Shown: positions 1-8,852 of the stretch, piece by piece
Layout of the letters: the number at the start of each line of letters is the position of its first letter
Numbering within the stretch: the stretch's first letter is position 1
Origin: Chitinispirillum alkaliphilum
GTDB lineage: Bacteria > Fibrobacterota > Chitinivibrionia > Chitinivibrionales > Chitinispirillaceae
Assembly (NCBI GenBank): GCA_001045525.1
Contig: LDWW01000002.1
Span: 1-64,000, forward strand
Direction of reading: 5' to 3'
Length of the DNA stretch: 64,000 nucleotides
Notes under the pieces: model-generated
Told to the model about the DNA's origin: nothing
The model's input: the letters and a program-made list of their open reading frames with translations, nothing else
The model's database searches: none
Made by a program: the position numbers and the translations under genes

Positions 1-552
1 ACGGCGGCAACCGGCATCAATCTGGTATACTACGGTAGCATACTTATGACCAGATTTGATGGCAATTTCGTCGACACCTATAGCTTGTACTGCAGAAAGG
101 TCTCTTTTTTCCAAGTCATGGTCAACGACATACTTGATTGATTCAAAAATACTGTCCCATGATACTCCAAAGCGGTCTGCAACTTGTGACCAGCTAATCA
201 ACCGTGCCCATTGTGATAAGAATATTCTGAAAGCATTACATAACGAACTCTTGCCTTTTGCCCATGGTAAGTGCTCCACCACAACTCCATGAACATTGCA
301 GTTTACCCGACGGGGACGGTATCGGAAAAGTACAGGTATGTTCCACATCGGGACAAACATGAAAAGCCTTTCCGGCAATCGATCATAGCCAGGTGATTTC
401 TTGCAGCATTTGGAGCATGTGGCTCTGCTGTTTTTCCTCGGTTCTATATTAATGATGATTCTGTCTCTGCCAATGGATTGATCAATTTGTACAGACTTGT
501 AAATAAATCCCTTGTAATGCTTAATGCGATTTAGTATTGTTTTTAAGAGCAT
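1..552 (-). CDS. ISL3-family transposase, N-terminal part
   Basis: DDE transposase of the ISL3 family, which moves its insertion sequence by cut and paste; it is truncated by the window edge (184 codons seen). The reverse complement gives a zinc-binding N-terminus (CSKCC near residue 48), the family stretch RRVNCNVHG..VEHLPWAKG, a helix-turn-helix-like part with FGVSW, and the first catalytic aspartate in AIGVDEIA, followed by YQIDAGCRR. These match ISL3 transposases closely. ATG at 552 is chosen because GGAGAAAGG precedes it at a good distance; an in-frame ATG at 567 lacks a site. No disruption is seen in the visible part, so it may be functional. Confidence 0.9.
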   Translation of the reverse strand, partial: MLLKTILNRIKHYKGFIYKSVQIDQSIGRDRIIINIEPRKNSRATCSKCCKKSPGYDRLPERLFMFVPMWNIPVLFRYRPRRVNCNVHGVVVEHLPWAKGKSSLCNAFRIFLSQWARLISWSQVADRFGVSWDSIFESIKYVVDHDLEKRDLSAVQAIGVDEIAIKSGHKYATVVYQIDAGCRR

Positions 553-626
553 GGTACCTTTCTCCATATTTTGGTTGTGCAAAACTTAAAATACAGAAAA
601 GTACACATGCTCACTTATTTTTTTTG
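1..626 (-). mobile_element. ISL3-family insertion sequence, upstream end (partial)
   Basis: The left edge of the window cuts through an insertion sequence whose transposase reads leftwards off the edge. The segment from the transposase start to about 626 is the terminal non-coding part of the element. The exact terminus cannot be placed, because the second end and the target duplication lie outside the window. The element abuts the 3' end of a broken lipoprotein gene, so the last codons of that gene may be element sequence. Confidence 0.6.
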
Positions 627-1479
627 TCAAATTTTTACCCACAAATTATTCTGAATACCCTCATTTTCATTCCATAAACTACTTGGGAAACGATCAATTT
701 TGTATAACAGTTTTCCGTCAGTTGATACAATTGCACAAACATCTCTGTCTAAAACAGTGTAACCTATCTTTGAATTACAATCAGACAAAACAGCTAATCT
801 TCTGGCATCATAGGGCAAACTAAGATCAAATGATCCTATTTCATCAAAACTCCGATCACGAACAATTACCTTATTTCTCTCCAATTGGTAAATCTTATTA
901 CCACCTTTTTCTACTACAAAACGCGCGTTATCGAAAGGCAAATTCTCACTTGACATGTCACTAATATCAAATCTAAATACAGATACCCGGTGGCTTCTAC
1001 GCTCGTCAACATCATCAAGGTACATAAATGATGTGTTATCAAACCATTCAATAAAAAATCTAGTCCTTCTTCTAACCAGGCCTGTTTTGATAATATTTTG
1101 ACTTGTTACATCGTAAAACTTTAGTTCCATATCCCGATCAAATTCATCTTTTTCCAATCTTCGTCTTTCAAACGGTATGTATCTTCCATCAGGTGAAAAA
1201 AGTACATCTCTCCTAAAATCAATAATCAAAGGCAAGCCCAAATCCGGTCCCGTCAGAATTTATTCTGTAATATCTTGCACTGTCTACACCTGCTTTTGTG
1301 TAAGAGAAGTAAATTACTGCGGGATCTTCCTTTGAAACATTTGGAGTAAAGGAGAACGTTTAAATTTTTTCCTCTGCTACATTTCGAAATTGTTGATGTG
1401 CTCTTTGCTCCTGTTTGTTGCCACATCCTATAAAAAACAGAAAAAAACTTAAATACAGTATCGACATTTTCATACTCAT
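627..1479 (-). pseudogene. Broken lipoprotein with beta-propeller-like (PD40/TolB-type) repeats
   Basis: The reading starts at ATG 1479 or 1473 with a lipoprotein signal (hydrophobic run ending FFIGC) and continues to an in-frame TAA at 1360-1362. The same frame then carries on with coding-like sequence (DPAVIYFSY, RYYRINSDGTG) to a TGA near 1220. The protein is picked up by a shifted frame that runs to 627 (LPLIIDFRRDVLFSPDGRY). One nonsense mutation and one frameshift therefore separate three parts of what looks like a single outer-envelope lipoprotein of about 280 residues. Repeats such as LFSPDGRY resemble PD40/WD40-type blades. Function is not recognised. The gene borders the insertion sequence, and decay is probably linked to that. 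Confidence 0.6.
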
Positions 1480-1907
1480 ACCCTTTTCTACCCATTCAAA
1501 TGGCTCATTTTCGTCTGTCTCAATATTTCCCATAAGATAAGAAGCATCCACAGTAGATGCAATTCTGAAGACACCCTTCGCTTGCCCCTATCATCGACAA
1601 CCCACTGAGCAATTCCAATTTCGTCTTTATTTTTACTACAGAAATTTTAATATTTTATACAAGCAAGAATAATATACTGCCATAAGCTCTCCGGAAGCAA
1701 GCAATTGAGTGAGGATCAATTTCACATACAGCCTTGATCAACGCTGCCCACGTCATTCTACATTTACGACGGTACGGCGTGTCGGGTTCTGGTGAAGCGA
1801 AGTTTGATGATGCCTTAAGCTACATGCCAGCAGTAGTTCCTGCCGATTACCCTACAAATTATAGGATTGCACAGCATAACACTCCTTCAACACAATCACA
1901 GAGCCCT
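1480..1907. other. Gene-free stretch with decayed coding remnants
   Basis: No intact gene is seen. Immediately upstream of the broken lipoprotein the minus strand reads VFRIASTVDASYLMGN and further coding-like sequence in one frame, with IAQWVVDDRGK in another. This suggests the tail of another degraded secreted protein. Further left lies the transposase-like remnant annotated separately. The stretch therefore looks like a graveyard of fragments. Confidence 0.45.
1670..1815 (-). pseudogene. Remnant of a transposase C-terminus
   Basis: The minus strand encodes, without a start or intact end, RMTWAALIKAVCEIDP preceded by PDTPYRRKC. This strongly resembles the conserved tail of IS91-like zinc-binding transposases, whose usual form is RMTWAALIK.VYEVDP followed by a cysteine pair. 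Here the cysteine pair is eroded and the reading stops soon after. Similarity is judged from memory of the family, so the assignment is tentative. Confidence 0.4.
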
Positions 1908-3056
1908 TTATTCGCTTTTTAACAGCGCATCATACACAGCCATAACAATTGCATTTGAACTGACCGTTGCTCCCGACACTCCATCAGCAATACCATTATA
2001 TGAAATTAGTCTTTTGGGCATAGCCTCAATTGAATTATATGGTCTGCCTTCTTCAGTATGTAACACTTTTACATCAGAAATTTTCCCACCCTTAACAATG
2101 ACCTCAACTTTGATATAATCATCAAAACCATAACCAACCCCTGTATAGGTCCCGTCTTTTAAGCCTGTAAAGGATAGTGTGTTTTGCAAGTGATAGATGT
2201 CGTTGAGCACTTTCCAGCTCACTCTTCTGCTGGTCCATGCATGAGTTTTCAACTTTTCGTCATTGACGACAGGTTCTGCTATTCTTTTTGCCAAATCTAA
2301 ATTCCCCAGTCCAAATGCCAAAACAGCTGCAGATGCACGGGTTACCGCTTTCTGATTCATTACCCATCCGGGATTATGTGGTCCGGTAGTGGTTCCTTCA
2401 TAGGGGATATGTTCGCCGGATGTGATACAATGCTGTAATGCTGCAACAGCCTTCTGCCTCATTCCCATAACAGCATACGCTTTAGCTATCATAAGATGTT
2501 CTTTGGGCATGGATGGTTTAAGAGATTGAATTAATTGATCAGCCTCTTTTGTCAAACCATTTCTGCTATACACTTTGAGCAAAAGATAGTGCCCCTTCTT
2601 TTGAGCACAATCGATTTCACTCATCCAGTATGATCTTGATGTAAATCCTTTAGACCGGGGATGGTTGATAAGCTTATTTATCCAGTAAAGAGCCAGTCTA
2701 TCCTCCTGCAGTTCAACAAGATTGTGAGAAAGTTCAAGCAGATAAAGAAGGCTGTGTTCCGATTCACTGTAATTTTCTTTTACATAGAATAATCTTCTGA
2801 CGGTTTCCCTCATTGAACTTTCATCATCCTGAGTTGCCCTGTACACTCTGAATCCCTCATCTTTTGCCTCCAGCGGAGTGAACCACTCAAGTGATGTCAT
2901 GTCTGACTTCAGTCCGGAGACTTCCCTGCTTTGTATCTTTTGGGCTGTAAGCTGCTGCGAAAAAATAAAAAGCATGGCAATACAAGCCATATACATCAGG
3001 TTGGTTATATTGTCACTGCCTGTTTTCGATTCGTGTTGGTTATTCGCTCTTTTCAT
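1908..3056 (-). CDS. Exported TPR-like protein with C-terminal FMN-binding domain
   Basis: Predicted 382-residue exported protein. Residues about 20-40 form a signal/anchor segment. Residues about 90-270 are helical and repeat-like (TPR-type, for example AKAYAVMGMRQKAVAALQ). The last ~80 residues are an FMN_bind domain beginning LKDGTYTGVGYG. The motif DGVSGAT near residue 362 matches the D-x-x-S/T-G-A-T site where ApbE attaches FMN covalently to the threonine in NqrC/RnfG-type proteins. The protein is therefore probably a flavinylated periplasmic electron carrier. It is the last gene of the heme operon, separated from hmuS by a hairpin, so it may be expressed at a lower level or separately. 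No apbE gene is in the window. The electron partner is unknown; the HmuS system is an inference from position. Confidence 0.75.
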   Translation of the reverse strand: MKRANNQHESKTGSDNITNLMYMACIAMLFIFSQQLTAQKIQSREVSGLKSDMTSLEWFTPLEAKDEGFRVYRATQDDESSMRETVRRLFYVKENYSESEHSLLYLLELSHNLVELQEDRLALYWINKLINHPRSKGFTSRSYWMSEIDCAQKKGHYLLLKVYSRNGLTKEADQLIQSLKPSMPKEHLMIAKAYAVMGMRQKAVAALQHCITSGEHIPYEGTTTGPHNPGWVMNQKAVTRASAAVLAFGLGNLDLAKRIAEPVVNDEKLKTHAWTSRRVSWKVLNDIYHLQNTLSFTGLKDGTYTGVGYGFDDYIKVEVIVKGGKISDVKVLHTEEGRPYNSIEAMPKRLISYNGIADGVSGATVSSNAIVMAVYDALLKSE

Positions 3057-3161
3057 ACTTTTTTCCTTTTTGTTAAAGCTCTCTCTGCAATCATCTTGAA
3101 AATATTTTTATATTACTTGGGTTCTTAAAGCTACCTTTACTTTTACGTCATTAGATTAGAA

Positions 3162-3196
3162 TGCGGCATAGATTCCAACTGCCATTCTATGCCGCA
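3162..3196 (-). terminator. Hairpin after hmuS, terminator-like
   Basis: A perfect 11-bp inverted repeat (TGCGGCATAGA / TCTATGCCGCA) with a 13-base loop lies just downstream of the hmuS stop. On the minus strand it is followed only by a weak T-containing stretch, so it may be a leaky terminator or an mRNA-stabilising hairpin between hmuS and the FMN-binding gene. Confidence 0.5.
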
Positions 3197-3217
3197 CCAG
3201 AGGAGAATCTTAAATTA

Positions 3218-6200
3218 TTACAATGCACTCTTCTTTTTTCTCAGAAATGGCACCGTAAGTACAATGATCATAAGTGCCAAAGCCCCAAGAAGAATGCTGT
3301 TGTCACGGGCGAGTCTGACCAGTGTTTCTGAAATAGTCTCTTTTTTCAAAACGATCGCATTATCCATATCCGCTGCAGGACCGTGGCGAACAGATGAGAT
3401 CTCAGTTCTGTATTCATTGGCTCTCTCTTCGGAAACAAGGGATGCGATCATCTCTGCAAGCTTTGTATTGTCACATACAAAACCGCTGCATCCCGGATCG
3501 TAATTCTCGATAAGCTTGACATGGATATCTGCAAGATCCTGTACTACCGCAGAATCGGGACTCCACATCTCCTTTCGAATGGTCTCAAGCATCACCGCAG
3601 TTATCTCCTGAAGAGCATACGGGTTTATTTCTTCAAAAAATTCCCTGATACCAAGCTCAAGAGTATCCCTGACCAGTGTTTCGTAATACCTGTCCCAGAG
3701 CTGCTCATCGATAACCGACTCCTTTGTCGCATTCCAGCCATAGGTATTTCTCACCGTTTCTGCAAAAACGCCAGCCGAAGACCTTCCCCCTTCAAGCAAT
3801 GGGGAGATATAGTTTGGATTAAGAATTGTAGAGCGCGCTTCGGTCCAGATTGCTTCTCTGGCGTCAAAAACTTCCATCCTTCCCGGATTTCTCATGTCAA
3901 TAAAGAGTCCCTGCGGATCCTTGCCTGTGACTTTTTTAACCGCAGTATTTAATCCACCCATGAATTCATATACATGATCGAGCGACAGTGGCCCCCAGGT
4001 GTTTGAAGATCGTGAGTGCATTATGACATCGGTATTCATAAGCCCCGCCTCAAAAACACTCTCCTTAAACTCTCCCCAGCGTCCCTGGGTGTAAACGGCT
4101 CCCATGTTCTGAAGGTATTGATTTGCAATCACCGTATCTGAGTCCCACTGGTCACCGGACTCAACCAGCCCCTGAATGCCAGTGCCGTAATTGCCGTTTA
4201 CACCTCCGAATACACGGGCTGTAGCCAGTTCCCGTGCTTCAGCAGGTGAATATCCACGCTCTTTAAGAAATCCTTCGGCCTCTCTGACATTGTCTCTTAC
4301 AAAATTATTTTCTTCTCTGGCCTGGGCTGCAAGCTGCACCGCCCTGTCAATGAGGAAAAGTCTTGAAGCTGCAATGTCTCTGAACTGACCGGACGTTTGG
4401 ACAACGACATCTATTCTCGGACGTCCAAGCTCACTTTCAGGTATAAGCCTTATATCATGCACCCTGCCTGTTGATGCCCTCACAGGTTCAACCCCCAGAA
4501 GATAAAGCACCTGAGCTATTGTTGTGCCCTGATCCCTGATAAACTCGCCACCCCAAAGGGTAAATGCTACTTTTCTTGGATACTCTCCGGTGGAAGCAAG
4601 TTCCCTTTGAATCATCTGGTTGGCCAGATTCACACCGGCATTCCAGGCAGCAGTACCGGGAGTAGTTTCTGCATCAATGCCATAGAGGTTTCTTCCTGTA
4701 GGTATGGCTCTGGGATTGTAGATTACATCACCTCCTGAACTCGGGGCAATATACCCTCCGTTCAAAGCATTTACAAGTGACTGCATCTCATAGGTACCGC
4801 TGTTTCTTATATACCCGGTCATTTGGATTATGAGTTTTTCTGCCTCTTTAATCTCTTCTACCCTTGCAATGTATTCTCTCATTGCCCCTTTTTTACTCTC
4901 CATTTCTGAATTTACAAGCTCAAGGGACTTTTGCAGATTGGAAACTTGTGCCTGAGATCTTTTTACAGAGACCAGGTTTTCATCAATATGTTCACTTTCA
5001 AACACCGCTTTTGGTGCTGATAAAAATTGTTTTATTAACATTTCAGTACTAAGGAGAGCTTCAAAATCCTTGTTGTTGTCAAGGTATACAGGAAAAGCTG
5101 AACCATCCGCGGCGATTCTCAACACCGCAACAGCATTCTGAGCGGATAACAGTAATGCCACAGAGTCTGCCTGGGCTTTCTTTCTTTGTGCGACACGTTC
5201 ACTAAACTCCCCTCTTTTCACAAGGTTAATAAGATTTGCTCTTGTGTCGGTATCACTGAGATGTCGAATCAGCTCAGGTGCACAGGGTGTTTCAAAGAAA
5301 GCAATGGCGTCTCTCATAGGAGCAACGACCCTTGCCATTCTTTTTGCCTGCCTGAAGTTTGCCGGGTCAAGAAAGGATTGCATCCTTTCAAACTTCCCGA
5401 CGTCCTCAAATGAAATGAGAATCTCTTTTAAATTTGGCTGAGAAAGGATTAAAGTAATACACTCATTGAGATCCTCTTCTCCCATTGATTGCGATTGAAC
5501 CGCAACTTGCCGAGTCCCCATTGCCATCATCGCCTCGAGCATATCACCCTCAACTTCCGGTACAATATGCTTTTTATACTGACTGTATTTTTCTAAAACG
5601 CGGAGCTCCAGCAATTCTTCTGTAAATTCGCCTTTTGCGATTTCGGCAACAAGATCCCTTGCATCATCGTAATAATTTTCTTCATAAAAGTGAAGGTCAT
5701 CGATCTGTTCCAGCGTCACCTTCCCTTCAAGGTTATCCAGAGCAGCTTGTGCATAGGCAATTCTATCCCCGAACATCTCTACAACAGTAGATATAACCTG
5801 TTCCTCAGTGTAACTCTTGCCTATAGTGTACAAACCCTGCGTGATCTTCTCCATCTCAACTACGTGAAGATAGCGGTGAACCCTATCGAAAGACTCTTCA
5901 TCAAGGCCCTCCTCGACTATATGCTCTATTGACAGATCAAGGTGAAGTCCTTCCTGTATAATTTTTTCGTAAATCATTTCCCGAAGTTGGGCTTTGAGTG
6001 GACCATCCTCTACCATCTCATACTGATCGATGTAGTTGTGAAGGTCGTAGAGCCCACCGTACAGGTCGCTTTGTGCAAATGGCGGAGTTATGTGAGAGAT
6101 AATATCAGCATACGACCGTCTCTTTGCGATTATAGCCTCTCCGATATTGTTGATAGTGTAGATATAGAAGTGCGGCAGATCTCCCACAAGCGCATCCGGC

Positions 6201-7897
6201 CAGTCTAAAGATGATAGAGCTGACTGTTTAGACGGAGTAAACTCCAGACTTCCGTGTGTGCCAAAGTGTATCAGAGCATCGGCATTGTGTCCCATTTTGG
6301 CATAGAGATATGTTGCAATGTAGGGGTACGGTGGTGGTCTGTCAACTCCGTGTACCAGTGCAAACTGATCATCTCCCAATGCAGGCATTAACTGAGGCAA
6401 AATCATTACATTGCCAAACTTTATGCCTGGAAGCGCCAGATAGCGGCTGCCGTCAGCTGTATCAGTTGTCACTAAATAGTTGCCGGGAGCTTTTCCATAA
6501 TAGGAAACAACATTTTGGACCAGTTCACTTCTGAGATTTTCCTCCATCCATGAAAAAAGCGTATCGGCGTGGATCTTTACCACCCGGGGATCTTTCATAA
6601 ATTCGTGAATGCTACCCTCTGCATAGGGACCAAGCACTGGCCCAAGCTTATCGATCAGATCATCCAGTTCTTTTTCTGTTTTTGGCAGATTATCACCCAG
6701 GTCATAGCCACTCTCTCTTAAGAAGTTCAGCGTGTTTAGGAGTGAAGGGGTCACTTCCAACCCGGCTGCCGCGAGAGCATTGAGACCAGGCCCCTTGAAA
6801 TACACCAGCGCAAGCTTCTTGTCACTGTTATCCTTTTTTTGAAGGTTAACGTAGTTTTTAACCATTGAGGAGAACCTCGATATTCTCTCATCGATTGCTC
6901 TGAAAACCTGATAGCCCTGATCATTGTAACTCAACCCGCCGATAACAAAGGGGGTTGTTGCTCCGTCAACTTCAGGTGCCACAACACTCTGTCCAAGCAT
7001 CCCCCCCGAAAGCCCCATCTGATCCTCTTCCCACCCATCGATTAACTGGTGAACCACTATGGGTGATAGAAGCGGGATGTTTTTTTCCTTTAGGAGATTG
7101 ACAGTCTCATCAGGCATACCCGGTTGCAGTCTTCCATGTGCAAACAGAAGCACAACGGAAGGGTTTACCTCTTTTATGAATTGCAGCCTGGCAGAAAATC
7201 CGCTTGCAACAAAAACATTCATCCCCCTGGATTCCAGTTCATTAACCAGAGCCGTATAGGGGTCGGAAGTTACCCTGTTTGCCATTGAGGTATTGGATGT
7301 TAAAATCAGAACCCTCGGACTGCCCTCTTTATAGATACCACTTTCTTGGTAATAACTTATAAATTCACCGTAGGAGCCAAAAAGCTCGTCCGTTGAAACA
7401 TGAGAGAAGAAATTTGTTGGCCGCTGCACAGGATCAGAGTAGGCTTGGACAAAAAACCTTTTTCCGTGTATCTCTTCTCTTGTATAGTTGAAAAGAGAAT
7501 TAATGTTTGCATTGCCACCATGTGATAGATACTCTCTTAAAACATTGAGCTTATCGATATCTATGTTGGTGATATCATCCTCAGGAGTTGTTGTGCTTGC
7601 AAACAGGAATTTCGTTCCCCTTTGAGCCGCACCTGTTACCATATCCCTTTGCGCTTCTGTCAGCCTCATCCCCATTCCAAAAGCGACAACCAGATCATGC
7701 TTTCTGAGTTTTCTTGTGGTTAAATCTTCAACCGAGGATCTGTTGACTTTAATAAACCTGTTGGTGTTTGCATCGATGTATTCGGCTACCTGCCAGTCCC
7801 TGTAGTTCACGAACAAAATTCTTGTTGGTTCAAATATTTTGTACACCACAAAAAGAACCGCTAACCCTAAAAGTGAAAATAAGATTACCTTTTTCAT
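3218..7897 (-). CDS. hmuS: CobN-like membrane-anchored chelatase HmuS
   Basis: Giant protein (1,559 residues) of the CobN/magnesium-chelatase H-subunit superfamily. CobN-type landmarks include HFGTHGSLEF near residue 545 (CobN: HFGTHG.LEW) and the stretch YIAPSSGGD..YNP..IPTGRN near residues 1048-1070. Unlike cobaltochelatase it has a hydrophobic segment at residues 4-22 and another near 1531-1552 followed by RKKK, so it is probably tethered to the inner membrane with most of the body outside the cytoplasm. Neighbours (DUF2149, ExbB-like, membrane protein, HmuY, HmuR) are those of Porphyromonas/Bacteroides hmu loci, where HmuS is implicated in taking iron out of heme rather than making B12. 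RBS GGAAAGG precedes ATG 7897. No CobS/CobT partner or other cobalamin gene is present, which argues against a B12 role. Confidence 0.85.
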   Translation of the reverse strand: MKKVILFSLLGLAVLFVVYKIFEPTRILFVNYRDWQVAEYIDANTNRFIKVNRSSVEDLTTRKLRKHDLVVAFGMGMRLTEAQRDMVTGAAQRGTKFLFASTTTPEDDITNIDIDKLNVLREYLSHGGNANINSLFNYTREEIHGKRFFVQAYSDPVQRPTNFFSHVSTDELFGSYGEFISYYQESGIYKEGSPRVLILTSNTSMANRVTSDPYTALVNELESRGMNVFVASGFSARLQFIKEVNPSVVLLFAHGRLQPGMPDETVNLLKEKNIPLLSPIVVHQLIDGWEEDQMGLSGGMLGQSVVAPEVDGATTPFVIGGLSYNDQGYQVFRAIDERISRFSSMVKNYVNLQKKDNSDKKLALVYFKGPGLNALAAAGLEVTPSLLNTLNFLRESGYDLGDNLPKTEKELDDLIDKLGPVLGPYAEGSIHEFMKDPRVVKIHADTLFSWMEENLRSELVQNVVSYYGKAPGNYLVTTDTADGSRYLALPGIKFGNVMILPQLMPALGDDQFALVHGVDRPPPYPYIATYLYAKMGHNADALIHFGTHGSLEFTPSKQSALSSLDWPDALVGDLPHFYIYTINNIGEAIIAKRRSYADIISHITPPFAQSDLYGGLYDLHNYIDQYEMVEDGPLKAQLREMIYEKIIQEGLHLDLSIEHIVEEGLDEESFDRVHRYLHVVEMEKITQGLYTIGKSYTEEQVISTVVEMFGDRIAYAQAALDNLEGKVTLEQIDDLHFYEENYYDDARDLVAEIAKGEFTEELLELRVLEKYSQYKKHIVPEVEGDMLEAMMAMGTRQVAVQSQSMGEEDLNECITLILSQPNLKEILISFEDVGKFERMQSFLDPANFRQAKRMARVVAPMRDAIAFFETPCAPELIRHLSDTDTRANLINLVKRGEFSERVAQRKKAQADSVALLLSAQNAVAVLRIAADGSAFPVYLDNNKDFEALLSTEMLIKQFLSAPKAVFESEHIDENLVSVKRSQAQVSNLQKSLELVNSEMESKKGAMREYIARVEEIKEAEKLIIQMTGYIRNSGTYEMQSLVNALNGGYIAPSSGGDVIYNPRAIPTGRNLYGIDAETTPGTAAWNAGVNLANQMIQRELASTGEYPRKVAFTLWGGEFIRDQGTTIAQVLYLLGVEPVRASTGRVHDIRLIPESELGRPRIDVVVQTSGQFRDIAASRLFLIDRAVQLAAQAREENNFVRDNVREAEGFLKERGYSPAEARELATARVFGGVNGNYGTGIQGLVESGDQWDSDTVIANQYLQNMGAVYTQGRWGEFKESVFEAGLMNTDVIMHSRSSNTWGPLSLDHVYEFMGGLNTAVKKVTGKDPQGLFIDMRNPGRMEVFDAREAIWTEARSTILNPNYISPLLEGGRSSAGVFAETVRNTYGWNATKESVIDEQLWDRYYETLVRDTLELGIREFFEEINPYALQEITAVMLETIRKEMWSPDSAVVQDLADIHVKLIENYDPGCSGFVCDNTKLAEMIASLVSEERANEYRTEISSVRHGPAADMDNAIVLKKETISETLVRLARDNSILLGALALMIIVLTVPFLRKKKSAL

Positions 7898-7924
7898 AAT
7901 ACCTTTCCAGTCTCCTTTAACCGT

Positions 7925-8272
7925 CTATTCCGGTATGTATATAATTTCGCCGGTTTCAAGCTCATAGGCAGTTCCAACTCTTCTGCCTCTACCCTCCTGG
8001 CCACTGCTCACATCAGATGCCTTGAACTTCTCGATTTTCTCGCCCTCTTTCCTTATGATCTCCATGTTTTCCTGACCAGGATTTTTTATCACCGTAAAAG
8101 CCTCTTCGGTGAAAAAATCGGTCATGTTCATAAATGTCACCATTGCGACCATAAGAGAAACAGCCAGCACCATTGCCACATCAAAAAGATTAACCACACC
8201 GGTTGTAGGATCATCACCTTCCGATTCATCAATCAGAGTTCTGTTTTTGTGCAGATATCTATTTCTTTCCAT
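7925..8272 (-). CDS. DUF2149 single-span membrane protein (HmuV-like)
   Basis: Small membrane protein (115 residues) of the DUF2149 family found next to HmuS in hmu loci. A cytoplasmic N-terminus (NLFDVAMVLAVSLMVA) leads into one membrane helix at about residues 28-50. A charged exported domain follows, ending GTAYELETGEIIYIPE. The shape (one helix with a short periplasmic tail beside an ExbB-like channel) resembles ExbD/TolR, and the pair may form an energising complex for HmuS; that is inference. ATG 8272 is preferred over upstream starts because GAGGTG lies just before it. The start overlaps the end of the ExbB-like gene by 14 bases, consistent with translational coupling. Confidence 0.8.
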   Translation of the reverse strand: MERNRYLHKNRTLIDESEGDDPTTGVVNLFDVAMVLAVSLMVAMVTFMNMTDFFTEEAFTVIKNPGQENMEIIRKEGEKIEKFKASDVSSGQEGRGRRVGTAYELETGEIIYIPE

Positions 8273-8852
8273 GAAGCACCTCATACACATAGTTACAGTT
8301 CACCATATCTTCTGCAAACCACCGTTTCATAACCGAAAAGAGAACAAATCCGGTGATTCCACAGAAGAGCCCGATAACCGTGGTGGCGAATGCGATCTGC
8401 ATATTGAGCGCCATTGCAGAAAGGTTTCCGGAAGCAAGACCGGTAAGTGCCGGGCCCATTGGAATAATGGTCCCCATCAGACCAAGCATGGGTCCCACTC
8501 TCATGAGCATCCGTGGCTGATCACACTCCTTGTGTGTTCTGATTTCAGCATCTGCAAGGATTTTTTCGCTGGTTGAACCCTGCCCTATATGGGAAATCAA
8601 CTGGTTTACTGTTGTGTCAAAGAGAGTATTTCCGGCACACATCTTTTTGCAGTATTGAACCGGATCTTCTTCTGTAACCAGATGTTCAAGATGTTTTTTT
8701 CTCTCTGCACTTTTTTTGATTCTTCTGACCGCCAGACCAAAAAAGCCACCTATCATGAACAGGCTTTTGATAAAGAAGAAAATAAGCAGCACCATTACCG
8801 GCACAAGCATCCCATCAGACAACAGAAACAGTGTTTTGTTAACGACTTCCAT
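8259..8852 (-). CDS. MotA/TolQ/ExbB-family proton channel (HmuU-like)
   Basis: Inner-membrane protein (197 residues) of the MotA/TolQ/ExbB family, which uses the proton gradient to drive partner proteins. One helix lies near residues 14-35. The two conserved helices follow at about 115-135 (RVGPMLGLMGTIIPMGPAL) and 150-180 (ALNMQIAFATTVIGLFCGI), with the family G-x-x-G-T-I and A-x-x-T-T motifs visible. It overlaps both neighbours by 14 bases, so the three membrane genes form a tightly coupled block. In hmu loci this channel accompanies HmuS, and it may power either HmuS or the TonB-dependent receptor. The ATG at 8852 has AAAGGA upstream. Confidence 0.85.
   Translation of the reverse strand: MEVVNKTLFLLSDGMLVPVMVLLIFFFIKSLFMIGGFFGLAVRRIKKSAERKKHLEHLVTEEDPVQYCKKMCAGNTLFDTTVNQLISHIGQGSTSEKILADAEIRTHKECDQPRMLMRVGPMLGLMGTIIPMGPALTGLASGNLSAMALNMQIAFATTVIGLFCGITGFVLFSVMKRWFAEDMVNCNYVYEVLHGKK

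Noticed and set aside
56-292. Plus-strand open frame at the left edge
   Set aside because: It is antisense to the ISL3 transposase, whose conserved motifs are on the minus strand.
3218-7897. Cobaltochelatase CobN for vitamin B12
   Set aside because: No CobS/CobT or cobalamin genes are nearby, the protein has membrane anchors, and the neighbours are heme-uptake genes.
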